Shown here piece by piece: positions 16,850-26,999 of a DNA stretch of 64,000 nucleotides. The notes beneath the pieces were generated by a model. It ran no database searches. It saw nothing but the letters and a program-made list of their open reading frames with translations, and was not told where the DNA came from. The stretch lies in contig JAFRJF010000113.1 of NCBI GenBank assembly GCA_017432405.1, positions 29,776-93,775 of the forward strand. The letters are read 5' to 3'. The DNA comes from Clostridia bacterium. GTDB lineage: Bacteria > Bacillota_A > Clostridia > Christensenellales > Aristaeellaceae. The position numbers were made by a program, and so were the translations under genes. The first letter of the stretch is position 1, and every line of letters begins with the position of its first letter.

Positions 16850-18022
16850 TCAGTCCAGCATCTCCATCCGGTCCAGCACCAATGCCGCCTGCATGGCCAC
16901 GCCGATGGGCAGGCAGCGCTCGTCGGGGACGAAGTTAAGGCTGTGGAGGGGCGGGGCGGGCTGGGCGGAGGCGCAGCCCAGGTGCCAGAACGCGCCGGGC
17001 ACCTTTTCGACAAAAAAGGAGAAGTCCTCGCCGCCCATGCTGGGATATTCCCGGAAGGCGGCGTTTTCCGTTCCCAACAGCTGTCGGCCAATGCGCACAA
17101 CGCGCTCCGCTTCGGCGGGGGTGTTCATCAGGGCGGCGTAGCTGGGGACGATCTCCAGGTCGATGGTCGTTGCGCAGGTCGCCGCCACGCCGTCGCAGAT
17201 TTCGCGGATCCGCTGCTTCAGCTTCGCGCGCAGGGCCGGGTCGGCGGTGCGCATCGTGCCTTTGATCTCCACGCGGTCGCAGACGATGTTCGGCGCGTTG
17301 CCGCCTCGGATGACGCCCAGGGAGACCACCGCGCTCTGAAGCGGCGAGGTGCTCCTTGAGACCACGGTTTGCAGCGTCATGATCAGCTGGGCGGCACACA
17401 CGATGGCGTCCACGCCCTGGTGGGGCCGGGCTGCGTGGGAGGCAATCCCGTGAACCACGATGTTCAGCTCGTCGGTGGAGGCGTTCAGGCAGCCGGGTCG
17501 GGTGTCGAGCTGCCCCACGTTCATATAGGGCTGCACGTGCAGACCGTAGACGGCATCCACACCCTCCATGACCCCGGCGGCGACCATGGGCATCGCGCCG
17601 CCCACCGTCTCCTCGGCGGGCTGGAACAGCAGCCGCACATTGCCCCGAAGGCTTTTCTTCATATCGTTGAGCAGTTTTGCAGCCCCCAGCTGCACGGTCA
17701 TGTGCATGTCGTGGCCGCAGGCGTGCATCCAGCCCTCGTGCGCCGAGCGGAAGGGGCAGCCCTGGGGCTCGGTGACGGGCAGAGCGTCCATATCCGCCCG
17801 AAGGGCCACGGTCGGCCCGGGGTATTCGCCGTGGATATCCGCCACGATCCAAGTGCGGTGGGTCTCAAAGGGAATGCCCATCGCTGTCAGCTGGTGCATC
17901 AGAAGGGCCTGGGTCTTGAATTCCTGGAAGCCGTTCTCGGGAACACGATGAAGCGCTCGGCGGGTCTCGACCAGCCAGGGCGCGATTTGTTGGGCTTTAT
18001 CATACAGGTCGTTTACGGTCAT
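16850..18022 (-). CDS. M20-family amidohydrolase (hippurate/N-acyl-amino-acid hydrolase type)
   Basis: 390 residues from the ATG at 18022 with AAAGGAAG upstream. Zinc-dependent amidohydrolase with metal-ligand motifs ACGHDMHM, LFQPAEETVGGA and YGLHVQP, and a C-terminal SMGGEDFSFF. It starts 19 bases after oppF and is the last gene of the opp operon. It may therefore trim imported peptides or acylated amino acids (inference). The substrate is not determinable. Confidence 0.92.
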   Translation of the reverse strand: MTVNDLYDKAQQIAPWLVETRRALHRVPENGFQEFKTQALLMHQLTAMGIPFETHRTWIVADIHGEYPGPTVALRADMDALPVTEPQGCPFRSAHEGWMHACGHDMHMTVQLGAAKLLNDMKKSLRGNVRLLFQPAEETVGGAMPMVAAGVMEGVDAVYGLHVQPYMNVGQLDTRPGCLNASTDELNIVVHGIASHAARPHQGVDAIVCAAQLIMTLQTVVSRSTSPLQSAVVSLGVIRGGNAPNIVCDRVEIKGTMRTADPALRAKLKQRIREICDGVAATCATTIDLEIVPSYAALMNTPAEAERVVRIGRQLLGTENAAFREYPSMGGEDFSFFVEKVPGAFWHLGCASAQPAPPLHSLNFVPDERCLPIGVAMQAALVLDRMEMLD

Positions 18023-18041
18023 GGTGTATCTTCCTTTGCAA

Positions 18042-19004
<963 letters not shown>

Positions 19005-19006
19005 GG

Positions 19007-19999
19007 TCAATCCTCCCTCGTTACTTTCGGCGCCTTCGGGTGCATCAGGTGGCAGGCGACGCGGTGGGTCTCGCTCAGCGCCGTCTCCGGGGGCATGTAG
19101 GCCCGGCACACGGGCATGCAGTAGCGGCACCGCGGCGCGAAGGGGCACCCGGCGGGGGGCAGGAGCATGTCCGGCGGCGTGCCGTGGATGGGAACCAGCT
19201 TTTCGCCCCGCTTCTGGTGGACCTTCGGTATGGAGTTCAACAGCCCCCAGGTATAGGGGTGCCTGGCGCCGTAGAAGATCTCCCGAACGTCGCCCTGTTC
19301 GCAGATGGTGCCGCCGTACATCACCAGGATCCGGGAGCACATGCTGGCGATCACGCCCATGTCGTGGGTGATCATGATGATGGAGGCCTGGGAATCCCGC
19401 TTCAGCCCCTGCAGCAGCTCCAGGATCTGGGCCTGTATCGTCACGTCCAGGGCCGTGGTGGGCTCGTCGGCGATGATCAGCTTGGGCGCGCATGCGATGG
19501 CGATGGCGATCATCACCCGCTGCCGAAGGCCGCCGGACAGCTCGTGGGGATACTGCTTCAGCCGGGCCTCGGGGTTGGGGATGTCCACCTGGCGCAGCAG
19601 CGCCAGCGCCTTCTCACGGGCGCTGGCCTTGTTCATGTTTCGGTGGATCTTCAGGGGCTCCGTCAGCTGGTTTTCCACGGTGAACAGCGGGTTCAGGCTG
19701 GTCATCGGGTCCTGGAAGATCATGCCGATCTCGCTGCCGTGCAGCTTGCGCATTTCTTTTTTGCTCAGCCCTGAGATTTCCCTGCTGTCGAAGGTGATGG
19801 AATCCGAGGATATTTCCGCATTGTACGGCAGAAGCCCCGTCACCGACAGCATGGTCACGCTTTTGCCGGAGCCGGATTCGCCCACGATGCCCAGGGATTC
19901 CCCCTGGGCCAGGTGGAAGGATATGCCGCGCACGGCCTGTACGGTGCCCACGCCGATGTGAAAGGACGTATTCAGGTTCTTGACTTCCAACAGGCTCAT
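19007..19999 (-). CDS. oppD: Oligopeptide ABC transporter ATP-binding protein OppD-like
   Basis: 330 residues. Walker A GESGSGKSVTMLSV, Q-loop MIFQDPMTSLNPLF, signature LSGGLRQRVMIAIAI, Walker B LIIADEPTTALDVTI. The C-terminal cysteine cluster CPFAPRCRYCMPVCR parallels that of OppF. It stops two bases before the oppF start and begins nine bases after oppC. It energises peptide import together with OppF. Confidence 0.93.
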   Translation of the reverse strand: MSLLEVKNLNTSFHIGVGTVQAVRGISFHLAQGESLGIVGESGSGKSVTMLSVTGLLPYNAEISSDSITFDSREISGLSKKEMRKLHGSEIGMIFQDPMTSLNPLFTVENQLTEPLKIHRNMNKASAREKALALLRQVDIPNPEARLKQYPHELSGGLRQRVMIAIAIACAPKLIIADEPTTALDVTIQAQILELLQGLKRDSQASIIMITHDMGVIASMCSRILVMYGGTICEQGDVREIFYGARHPYTWGLLNSIPKVHQKRGEKLVPIHGTPPDMLLPPAGCPFAPRCRYCMPVCRAYMPPETALSETHRVACHLMHPKAPKVTRED

Positions 20000-20008
20000 G
20001 GGCGTGCC

Positions 20009-20953
20009 TCACTTCTTCAGGCGCGGGTCCAGCGCGTCGCGCAGGCCGTCGCCGATAAAGTTGAACGAAAACATGGTCACGCAGATGGCGATGACCGGGA
20101 ACAGCATCAGGTGGGGGTACATCTGCATCACAGGGATCGCGGCGTTGGCCAGAGAGCCCCAGGAGGCCCTGGGGGCCTGGATGCCGATGCCCAGGAAGGA
20201 GAGGAAGGCCTCGGAGAAGATCGCGCCGGGAATCAGGAACGCGGTGGACACGATGATGGGCCCCATGGCGTTTGGGATCAGGTGCTGGATCAGCAGGTGC
20301 CAGGTGCTCACCCCGGCCAGACGCCCGGCCAGCACGTACTCCGAGTGCTTCAGGTGCATGACTTCGCTGCGCACCACGCGGGCCGTGCCGATCCAGCTGG
20401 TGAAGCACAGCGCCAGGATCACCGAGCCCATGTTGGAGCCGAAGATCAGCATGATCAGTACGATGTACAGCAGGCTCGGCAGGCTGGAGAGGATGTCCAC
20501 GATGCGCATCAGCACCATGTCCACCCGTCCGCCCAGGTAGCCGGAAAGCCCGCCGTAGAGCACGCCGATCAGGAAATTGATGGCCGCAGCCACGAAGCCG
20601 ATGGTCAGCGAGATGCGCGCGCCGTACATGATGCGGATGAACTGGTCGCGCCCCAACTGGTCGGTGCCGCAGGGATGCTGCAGGCTGGGCCCGGCGTTCA
20701 TGTTCATATAGTCCGAGCCGTCATAGGTGTAGGGGGAGACCATCGGCATGACGATGCACATCAGGGTCATGATCACGATGACCACCAGCCCGACCACGGC
20801 GAGCCTGTCCCGGCGGAAGCGCTGCCACACGTCGTGCCAGTAGGTGGTGCTGGGACGGGGGATGTCCTCGGCGTGGCTCTCGTCGATGCCGATGACGAAC
20901 ATCTCCTCCGGCAGGGATGCATAGGCGTCGTTGTCCAATATCTGAACGCTCAA
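20009..20953 (-). CDS. oppC: Oligopeptide ABC transporter permease OppC-like
   Basis: 314 residues if started at the TTG at 20953, which follows AAGGAGG by ten bases and gives the N-terminus SVQILDNDAY. An upstream ATG at 21007 lacks a ribosome binding site and lies in a repeat. About six membrane helices and the DppBC-type signature (a conserved loop with EYVLAGRLAGVSTWHLLIQH) are present. It pairs with OppB to form the pore. Confidence 0.9.
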   Translation of the reverse strand: MSVQILDNDAYASLPEEMFVIGIDESHAEDIPRPSTTYWHDVWQRFRRDRLAVVGLVVIVIMTLMCIVMPMVSPYTYDGSDYMNMNAGPSLQHPCGTDQLGRDQFIRIMYGARISLTIGFVAAAINFLIGVLYGGLSGYLGGRVDMVLMRIVDILSSLPSLLYIVLIMLIFGSNMGSVILALCFTSWIGTARVVRSEVMHLKHSEYVLAGRLAGVSTWHLLIQHLIPNAMGPIIVSTAFLIPGAIFSEAFLSFLGIGIQAPRASWGSLANAAIPVMQMYPHLMLFPVIAICVTMFSFNFIGDGLRDALDPRLKK

Positions 20954-21005
20954 AGGGTTGTTTCCTCCTTGGAATTCCGATGTAGCGGCGCCTAATAGGC
21001 GCCAC

Positions 21006-21071
21006 ATGGCGGCAGGTTGCCGCCGCTGCGGGTTAGCGGTACAGGATGGCGGCAGGTTGCCGCCGCTACGG
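21006..21071. repeat. Tandem pair of 26-bp hairpin-forming repeats between oppB and oppC
   Basis: ATGGCGGCAGGTTGCCGCCG... at 21006-21031 recurs at 21046-21071 with one base changed. Each copy can fold as GGCGGCA/TGCCGCC. An additional palindrome GGCGCC-TAATA-GGCGCC lies just before (about 20987-21003). It resembles a small REP-type insertion in the operon. Confidence 0.6.
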
Positions 21072-21076
21072 ACACG

Positions 21077-22003
21077 TCATTCGTTCGCCAGCTTCACGCG
21101 GGGATCGACGATGGCCAGCAGTATGTCGCTGACGAGGTTGCAGATCACCACGAACAGGCCGAAGAAGATCACGATGCCCATGATCATCGTATAGTCCCGG
21201 TCGGAGATGCTGCGCACGAAGTAATAGCCCAGCCCGGGGATGGCGAAGCGGCTCTCCACGACGAAGGAGCCCGTCAGCAGCCCGGCCACCAGCGGGCCGA
21301 GGTAGGTGATGATGGGGGTGAGGGCGTTTTTCAGCGCGTGCTTGGCCACCACCATCAGCTCGCTGACGCCCTTGGCCCGCGCCGTGCGGATGTAGTCCTG
21401 CTCCAGCGCCTCCAGCATCGACGAGCGGGTCTGCCGTGCGATGTAGGCGATGGGGTTCATGGAAAGGCAGACCACCGGCAGTATGTAGCAGGCCCAGCTG
21501 TCCAGCCCGTAGGTGGGCAGCCACTTGAGCTTGACCGAGAAGAGGTAGCTCAGCAGCAGCGACAGCACGAATACCGGCACCGATATGCCTACGGTGGCCA
21601 GCGCCAGGGTGGCCATGTCGGCCGCCTTGCCCCGGTGCAGCGCGGCGATGAGCCCCATCGGTATGCCGATGAGCAGCGAGAACAGCACCGCCAGGCCGCC
21701 CACCTGGGCGGAATAGGGGAAATGGCCGGCAATCTTCTCCCGCACCGTGCCCACCGTCTTGTAGCTGATGCCCAGGTCGCCGTTCAGCAGGTTTTTCCAG
21801 TAGGTCAGGTACTGCTGCCACACCGGCTGGTCCAGCCCGTAGCTGGCGGCGATGCGCTCGAGCACCTCCGGGGGCACGTTCTTTTCCTCCGAGGGGCTGA
21901 AGGGGCCGCCGGGCATGGCGTGCATCATAAAGAAGGCCACGGTGATCAGCACGACCATCGTCAGCACGCCGGCCAGCAGCCGCTTGATGACGTATTTCAG
22001 CAT
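21077..22003 (-). CDS. oppB: Oligopeptide ABC transporter permease OppB-like
   Basis: 308 residues with six predicted helices. The N-terminus (MLKYVIKRLLAGVLTMVVL), the periplasmic segment with GLDQPVWQQYLTYWKNLLNG and the EAA-like loop (DYIRTARAKGVSELMVVAKH) are typical of OppB/DppB. It is the first gene of the minus-strand oppBCDF-M20 operon, divergent from oppA. Confidence 0.93.
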   Translation of the reverse strand: MLKYVIKRLLAGVLTMVVLITVAFFMMHAMPGGPFSPSEEKNVPPEVLERIAASYGLDQPVWQQYLTYWKNLLNGDLGISYKTVGTVREKIAGHFPYSAQVGGLAVLFSLLIGIPMGLIAALHRGKAADMATLALATVGISVPVFVLSLLLSYLFSVKLKWLPTYGLDSWACYILPVVCLSMNPIAYIARQTRSSMLEALEQDYIRTARAKGVSELMVVAKHALKNALTPIITYLGPLVAGLLTGSFVVESRFAIPGLGYYFVRSISDRDYTMIMGIVIFFGLFVVICNLVSDILLAIVDPRVKLANE

Positions 22004-22186
22004 GGTATGCCTCCGATACGATTCTATCCTTTATATAAGCTCCATTTTACACCCTCGGGCCCGATAAATGCAATCAAAAACGGTTGCGATTGCATATTTA
22101 ATATAAATTAAACAGTGAAAGGGCAAATACCGATTGAAATAAGCATAATAATTATCGGAACGATTCAAAAGCGAGGGATTTGCACC

Positions 22187-22216
22187 TTGACAGGACGGAG
22201 GCGTATGGTTTAATAT
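22187..22216 (+). promoter_or_regulatory. Putative promoter of oppA
   Basis: A perfect TTGACA (22187-22192) with TAATAT (22211-22216) at an 18-base spacer. The -10 is only a partial match. Confidence 0.5.
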
Positions 22217-22272
22217 AAGCGTATCGACGTCAGGTAATGCTGACGGAGAATCCATTGAAGGAGGAACCCGCA

Positions 22273-23859
22273 ATGAAGAAATGCTTCTCGATGCTTCTGA
22301 TCCTGGCGCTGGCTATTGCCATGCTGTCCGTGCCCGCGATGGCGGAGGGCAACATGGTCATCACCGCCATCGCCGACGATCCCCAGCAGATGGACCCGAC
22401 CCTCAATTCCTATTCCCGCTCCTCCCAGGTGCTGCAGAACCTGTTCAAGGGCCTGTACAAGCTGGACGCGGACGGCGCGACCATGGTGCCCGCCATGGCC
22501 GAAAGCGTCGAGATCTCCGAGGACCAGAAGACCTACACCTTCACCCTGCGCGAGGGCCTGAAGTGGTCCGACGGCTCCGACCTGACCGCCTACGACTTTG
22601 AGTACTCCTGGCTTCGCGTGCTGGACCCCAACGTGCTCAGCAAGGCTGCCAGCGACATGTGGATCGTGAAGAACGGCAAGGAGTTCTACGACGGCGCCTG
22701 CGCCGCCGACGAAGTGGGCATCAAGGCCACCGACGAACGCACCTTTGTGGTCGAGCTGAAGGACGTGACCCCCTGGTTCCTGATGCTGACCTCCACCACC
22801 ACCTTCCTGCCGGTCTCCAAGGCCGCCGTCGAGGCCAATGAGAAATGGGCCTGGAGCCCCGAGACCTACGTCTGCAACGGCCCGTACATGCTCAAGGAGT
22901 ACGCGTCGCTGGACAAGATCGTGATGGTCAAGAACCCCAACTACTACAACGCCGATGAAGTCAAGCTGGATGGCGTGCAGTATTCCATCATCCCCGAGAC
23001 GGCCACCGAGCTGCTGGCCTACAAGAACGGCGACATCAACGTCTCCATCAACCTGGATCAGCAGGGCATCAGCGATTACGCCGGTACCGAGGAGCTGACC
23101 CAGCTGCCCCGCATCGGCATCCAGTACTGCGACTTCAACACCAAGCTGCCCGAGTTCTCCGACAAGCGGGTGCGCCAGGCCTTCGCCATGGCCGTGAACC
23201 GCGCCGTGCTGCTGCAGGCCATGGGCTCGGTGGAGCGGCCCGTATACGGCTTCGTGCCCTACGCCCAGCCTTCCCTGACCGACCCGGCCAAGAGCTACCG
23301 CGACATCGCCGGCGACATGTTCGCCGAGGACGTCGAGGCCGCCAAGACGCTGATGGCCGAGGCCGGCTATCCGAACGGCGAGGGCTTCCCGACCATCACC
23401 ATCAAGGTGCAGAACAACACCCAGCAGGGCATACTGGCCCAAGTGCTGGGCGACATGTGGAAGACCAACCTGGGCGTCAACTACGAGATCCAGAGCCGCG
23501 AGTCCTCTGTGTACTGGGACGAGCTGGACGCCGGCGACTTCTCCGTGGACCGCAACGGCTACACCTGCGACTACGCCGATCCCTCGGCCAACCTGAAGAT
23601 CTTCATCACCGGCTCCAACGCCTACGAGAACGGCTGGGACGACCCGGTCTACGACGAGATGTTCAACAACACCCTGTCCATGACCGACCCCGCCGAGCGC
23701 GAGGCCGCCCTGATCGAGGCGGAGAAGTACCTGGTGGACCAGATGCCCGCCATGCCCGTGATGTCGATGGAGACCCAGTTCCTGGTCAAGCCCGATGTCA
23801 AGGGTGTGATCGCGAATCCCATCGGCCATGTGAACTTCGAGTACGCTTCCATCGGCTGA
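22273..23859 (+). CDS. oppA: Oligopeptide-binding protein OppA-like (extracytoplasmic)
   Basis: 528 residues. The ATG at 22273 has GAAGGAGG upstream. The family SBP_bac_5 is clear: DPQQMDPTLNSYSRS, KTYTFTLREGLKWSDG, NGPYMLKEY, RQAFAMAVNRAVLL. The signal peptide ends SVPAMAEG and looks like a signal peptidase I site rather than a lipobox, unusual for a Gram-positive binding protein. It is divergent from oppB and presumably captures peptides for that system. Confidence 0.92.
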   Translation: MKKCFSMLLILALAIAMLSVPAMAEGNMVITAIADDPQQMDPTLNSYSRSSQVLQNLFKGLYKLDADGATMVPAMAESVEISEDQKTYTFTLREGLKWSDGSDLTAYDFEYSWLRVLDPNVLSKAASDMWIVKNGKEFYDGACAADEVGIKATDERTFVVELKDVTPWFLMLTSTTTFLPVSKAAVEANEKWAWSPETYVCNGPYMLKEYASLDKIVMVKNPNYYNADEVKLDGVQYSIIPETATELLAYKNGDINVSINLDQQGISDYAGTEELTQLPRIGIQYCDFNTKLPEFSDKRVRQAFAMAVNRAVLLQAMGSVERPVYGFVPYAQPSLTDPAKSYRDIAGDMFAEDVEAAKTLMAEAGYPNGEGFPTITIKVQNNTQQGILAQVLGDMWKTNLGVNYEIQSRESSVYWDELDAGDFSVDRNGYTCDYADPSANLKIFITGSNAYENGWDDPVYDEMFNNTLSMTDPAEREAALIEAEKYLVDQMPAMPVMSMETQFLVKPDVKGVIANPIGHVNFEYASIG

Positions 23860-23884
23860 TCGCATCCGCAGGGGAAGCACTCAA

Positions 23885-23923
23885 AAACACGCAGGGGCGG
23901 CATATTGCCGCCCCTGCGTGTTT
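23885..23923 (+). terminator. 18-bp perfect hairpin after oppA
   Basis: Arms 23885-23902 and 23906-23923 match exactly around TAT. It lies about 25 bases past the stop and the 3' arm ends in TTT. Confidence 0.75.
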
Positions 23924-23939
23924 GCTGATAAATCAGTAT

Positions 23940-23968
23940 TTGCCTTTTTCCCGTCACTGTGGTAGAAT
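23940..23968 (+). promoter_or_regulatory. Promoter of the YihY-family gene
   Basis: TTGCCT (23940-23945), 17-base spacer, TAGAAT (23963-23968). Confidence 0.5.
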
Positions 23969-24011
23969 GAAAGAATCCGTTGTATAAAATGCATGACGAG
24001 GAGTAAAGCCC

Positions 24012-24845
24012 GTGACTTCCGTTTTGGAGATTATAAAAGACGTCTATAACATCTATCTGAACAGGCTGGTGCCCCGGGCGTCGGCGGCGCTGTCCTATTA
24101 CCTGACCATGACCATCTTCCCCCTGATCATCTGCCTGTACGCGCTGTTTGGGCAGAACTACCAGGTGGCGATGAACGTGTTCAACTACCTTGAACAGTTC
24201 CTGACGCCCTCGGCGGACGAGCTGATCAAGTCCTTCCTGATGCACGTCGCCGGCACCAGCGGCCGCACGGTGCTGATCGCGGCGATCACGATGCTGGTGG
24301 TCTCCGCCTCCGCGGCGGTCCGCGTGCTGCAGGGGACCATCAATGAGATGCAGGGCGGTCACCGCTTTCGCGCCATGACGGACTTCCTTGTCAGCTTCGC
24401 GCTGGCGGTGGCGCTGCTGCTGGCGGTATACCTTTCGATGGTCGTGCTGCTCACCGGACGCCGGTTCCTGGATTGGCTGCAGCAGAGCTTTTCAATCAAC
24501 GTGACCGATGCCTGGTGGATATCGGCGCGATTCATGCTGCTGGGCGGCGTCGCGTTTTTGCTGTTCTGGGGCATTTTCGGCTTCACCCGACCCCGAAACG
24601 ACAAATACCTGGTGCTGCCCGGCGCACTGCTGGCGACGGCGGGCGTGGTGCTGATGAGCACACTGTTTTCCCGGCTGATCGCCTCCTCGGCCCGGTATTC
24701 CCTGGTGTATGGGTCGCTGGCCTCGCTGATCCTGCTGATGCTGTGGCTGTATCTGATCTGCCAGGCGATATTCGTCGGCGCGGCGCTGAACATCGCCCTT
24801 CGGGACAGGAAGGCGCGACGGAAATCACAAAAAACCACCGCGTGA
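24012..24845 (+). CDS. YihY/BrkB-family inner membrane protein
   Basis: 277 residues starting at GTG 24012 with GAGGAG upstream. Six hydrophobic helices with the family pattern ASAALSYYLTMTIFPLIIC near the N-terminus and YGSLASLILLMLWLYL near the C-terminus. Often misnamed ribonuclease BN. The physiological role is unknown. It is a single gene followed by a bidirectional hairpin. Confidence 0.88.
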   Translation: MTSVLEIIKDVYNIYLNRLVPRASAALSYYLTMTIFPLIICLYALFGQNYQVAMNVFNYLEQFLTPSADELIKSFLMHVAGTSGRTVLIAAITMLVVSASAAVRVLQGTINEMQGGHRFRAMTDFLVSFALAVALLLAVYLSMVVLLTGRRFLDWLQQSFSINVTDAWWISARFMLLGGVAFLLFWGIFGFTRPRNDKYLVLPGALLATAGVVLMSTLFSRLIASSARYSLVYGSLASLILLMLWLYLICQAIFVGAALNIALRDRKARRKSQKTTA

Positions 24846-24873
24846 ATCGCGGCGGTTCAGACGGGACATGATC

Positions 24874-24920
24874 CAGTTATAAACAACCTGCCGGTATTGC
24901 CGGCAGGTTGTTTATAACTG
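24874..24920. terminator. 21-bp perfect hairpin between convergent genes
   Basis: Arms 24874-24894 and 24900-24920 are exact reverse complements with a TATTG loop, A/T-rich at the outer ends. It directly abuts the stop codon of the minus-strand symporter at 24921. Confidence 0.85.
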
Positions 24921-26384
24921 TTATTCATCCAATGCCTTCGTGGCCCGGTCAAACAGTGCCTCCACCTTCGCGTCGGGGGCCGGAGTGACCAGGGAGACGA
25001 CTATGGCGGCGAGCAGGCTGGCGACAAAGCCGGGGATGATCTCATACAGGCCTGTGCCCTTCAGCAGGGCCAGCCACAGGATGTCCACCACTGCGCCGAC
25101 CAGTATGCCGGCTACCGCGCCGCCGAAGTTCAGCCGACGCCAGAACAGGCTGAGCAGTATGGTCGGGCCGAAGGCGGCGCCGAACACGCCCCAGGCGTTC
25201 TCCACCAGGCCCATGATGGTGCCGCTGTTGGGATTGGAGGCGACGATCAGCGCGATCACGGCGATGATGATGACCACCATGCGGCCCGCCCACAGCATCT
25301 CCCTGTCGGAGGCCTTCTTGCGGAACACGGGCTTGTAGACGTCGCTGGCGAAGGCCGAGGCCGAGGCCAGCAGCTGGGAATCGGCGGTGGACATCGATGC
25401 GGCCAGTATGGCCGAGAGCAGTATGCCGGAGATCAGCGCCGGGAAGATGGCGCGGGTCATCTGGATGAACACGGTGGCGGAGTCGGTAATCTCTATGATG
25501 CCCCTGGAGGACATAACACGACCCACCGCGCCGGCGGCGACGGACATGGTCAGTATGATCAGCGTCCAGGAGATGCCGATCACGCTGGACTTGCGCAGCT
25601 CCTTCTGGGAGCGCACCGACATGAAGCGGATGATGATGTGGGGCATGCCGAAGTAGCCCAAGCCCCAGCCCAGGCCGGAGGCGATCTCCCGCCAGTCCCG
25701 GGCGAAGTGCCAGTAGTTCTCGGGCAGCTCGGTCACGGTCTGGGCCGTGCTGCTGTTGATGATCCCCAGCGCGAAGATCGGCGCGATCAGCAGCGCCGCC
25801 AGCATCAGCAGGCCCTGGAAGAAGTCGGTCCAGCACACGGCGGAGAAGCCGCCCAGGAAGGTATAGCCGATGATGATGGCCGCCGCCAGGTACATGGCCA
25901 CGGTGGCGTTCATGCCGATGACGGTGTTGAACAGCGTGCCGCAGGCCTTGATGCTGGAGGCCGCGTAGATCGTGTAGGCGAATATGAAGATCACCGCGCA
26001 GATGATCTGCAAAGCCTTGCTCTTGGAAAGAAAGCGGTTGGTCAGGTACTGGGGGATGGTGATGGAGTCGTTGGCCTCGATGGAGAAGCGGCGCAGCCGC
26101 GGCGCTTCAAAGATCCAGCTCAGGGCGTAGCCAATGGCCAGGCCGATGGCGATCCAGGTCTGGCCCATGCCCGCAGCGTACACCGAGGCGGGCAGACCCA
26201 TCAGCACCCAGGCGCTCATGTCGGAGGCGCCGGCGGAAAGCGCCGACACCCACGCCCCCATTTTCCTGCCGCCCAGGAAGTAGTCCTTCTCGTTGGCACC
26301 CTTGGAGCGCAGGAAGAAGTACACGCCGATGCCGATCATGAACACGAGATAGATGATAAAGACGATCAGTTCTGTTACATTCAT
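24921..26384 (-). CDS. Sodium:solute symporter, PutP-like (sodium/proline)
   Basis: 487 residues from the ATG at 26384 (GGGGAGA upstream). About 13 helices. The family features KDYFLGGRKMGAWVSALSAGASDMSAWVLMG and the segment SMSTADSQLLASASAFASDVY (helix 8, sodium site) match PutP. It is the usual length. Proline is the most likely substrate; pantothenate or other SSS substrates are less likely. Confidence 0.88.
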   Translation of the reverse strand: MNVTELIVFIIYLVFMIGIGVYFFLRSKGANEKDYFLGGRKMGAWVSALSAGASDMSAWVLMGLPASVYAAGMGQTWIAIGLAIGYALSWIFEAPRLRRFSIEANDSITIPQYLTNRFLSKSKALQIICAVIFIFAYTIYAASSIKACGTLFNTVIGMNATVAMYLAAAIIIGYTFLGGFSAVCWTDFFQGLLMLAALLIAPIFALGIINSSTAQTVTELPENYWHFARDWREIASGLGWGLGYFGMPHIIIRFMSVRSQKELRKSSVIGISWTLIILTMSVAAGAVGRVMSSRGIIEITDSATVFIQMTRAIFPALISGILLSAILAASMSTADSQLLASASAFASDVYKPVFRKKASDREMLWAGRMVVIIIAVIALIVASNPNSGTIMGLVENAWGVFGAAFGPTILLSLFWRRLNFGGAVAGILVGAVVDILWLALLKGTGLYEIIPGFVASLLAAIVVSLVTPAPDAKVEALFDRATKALDE

Positions 26385-26417
26385 ATTGATCTCCCCATCC
26401 AATGTAATATCAATTTT

Positions 26418-26445
26418 ATTATACAATATCGATATGAATATTCAA
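26418..26445 (-). promoter_or_regulatory. Promoter of the symporter gene
   Basis: Minus-strand TTGAAT (26440-26445), 16-base spacer, TATAAT (26418-26423). Confidence 0.6.
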
Positions 26446-26541
26446 CGATTTAGCAGTTTATCAGAGTAAAATTATAATTAATTCTGGCATTGATTTGTCG
26501 GGACTGTCATAGGATTGAAAAAACGACGAGGGGGATGTTTC

Positions 26542-26946
26542 ATGGGAAAGCGCAGGGGACAGGCGATGGGTTCGATACTGAAGGGACTGCTTTGCGCCGT
26601 GGCGCTGACACTTTTGCTGATGGTGGGGGTCGCGGCGCTGGCGCTGGGCGTTCGCGTCTCCGACAGCGCGCTGACGGCGCTGAACCAGGTGATGAAGCTG
26701 CTGAGCATACTGCTGGGCGTGACCGTAGCCGTGGGACGCGGCGGACAACGGGGCTTTCTGACAGGCATGACCGTCGCCATGCTGTACATGATCCTCGGCT
26801 ACGGCTGCTATGTGGCGCTGGGTGGAAACGCCTTCGTCGTAACGCAGATGCTGGGGGAGATACTGATCGGCGCGGCGCTGGGGGCCATCGCCGGGGCGGT
26901 GCTATCGAACTTGCCCGCAGGAAGACGAAATCGGGCGGTCCAATGA
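26542..26946 (+). CDS. TIGR04086-type small membrane protein
   Basis: 134 residues, about four hydrophobic helices. The ATG at 26542 (GAGGGGG upstream) is preferred to an upstream TTG. The sequence MGSILKGLLCAVALTLLLM and the glycine-rich helix EILIGAALGAIAGAVL resemble the TIGR04086/YrzE-like family of Firmicutes, of unknown function. A hairpin follows at once. Confidence 0.7.
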   Translation: MGKRRGQAMGSILKGLLCAVALTLLLMVGVAALALGVRVSDSALTALNQVMKLLSILLGVTVAVGRGGQRGFLTGMTVAMLYMILGYGCYVALGGNAFVVTQMLGEILIGAALGAIAGAVLSNLPAGRRNRAVQ

Positions 26947-26947
26947 T

Positions 26948-26986
26948 AAGAAGAAAGCAGTCGGGCTTGCCGGCTGCTTTCTTCTT
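26948..26986 (+). terminator. Hairpin with T-rich 3' arm
   Basis: AAGAAGAAAGCAG (26948-26960) pairs with CTGCTTTCTTCTT (26974-26986), extended inward by about three pairs. It starts at the stop codon of the small membrane protein gene and lies convergent to the ybeY-cdd gene. Confidence 0.75.
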
Positions 26987-26999
26987 GTCGTTGGGTGCA

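Noticed and set aside
17000..17016. TTTTCGACAAAA Spo0A box
   Set aside because: It is inside the coding sequence of the M20 amidohydrolase, far from any start.
20987..21071. CRISPR array
   Set aside because: Two copies only, with a 14-base spacer between the 26-bp units, and no cas genes.
22210..23880. 556-codon open frame on minus strand
   Set aside because: Antisense to oppA; biased His/Gly/Val composition and no start signal.
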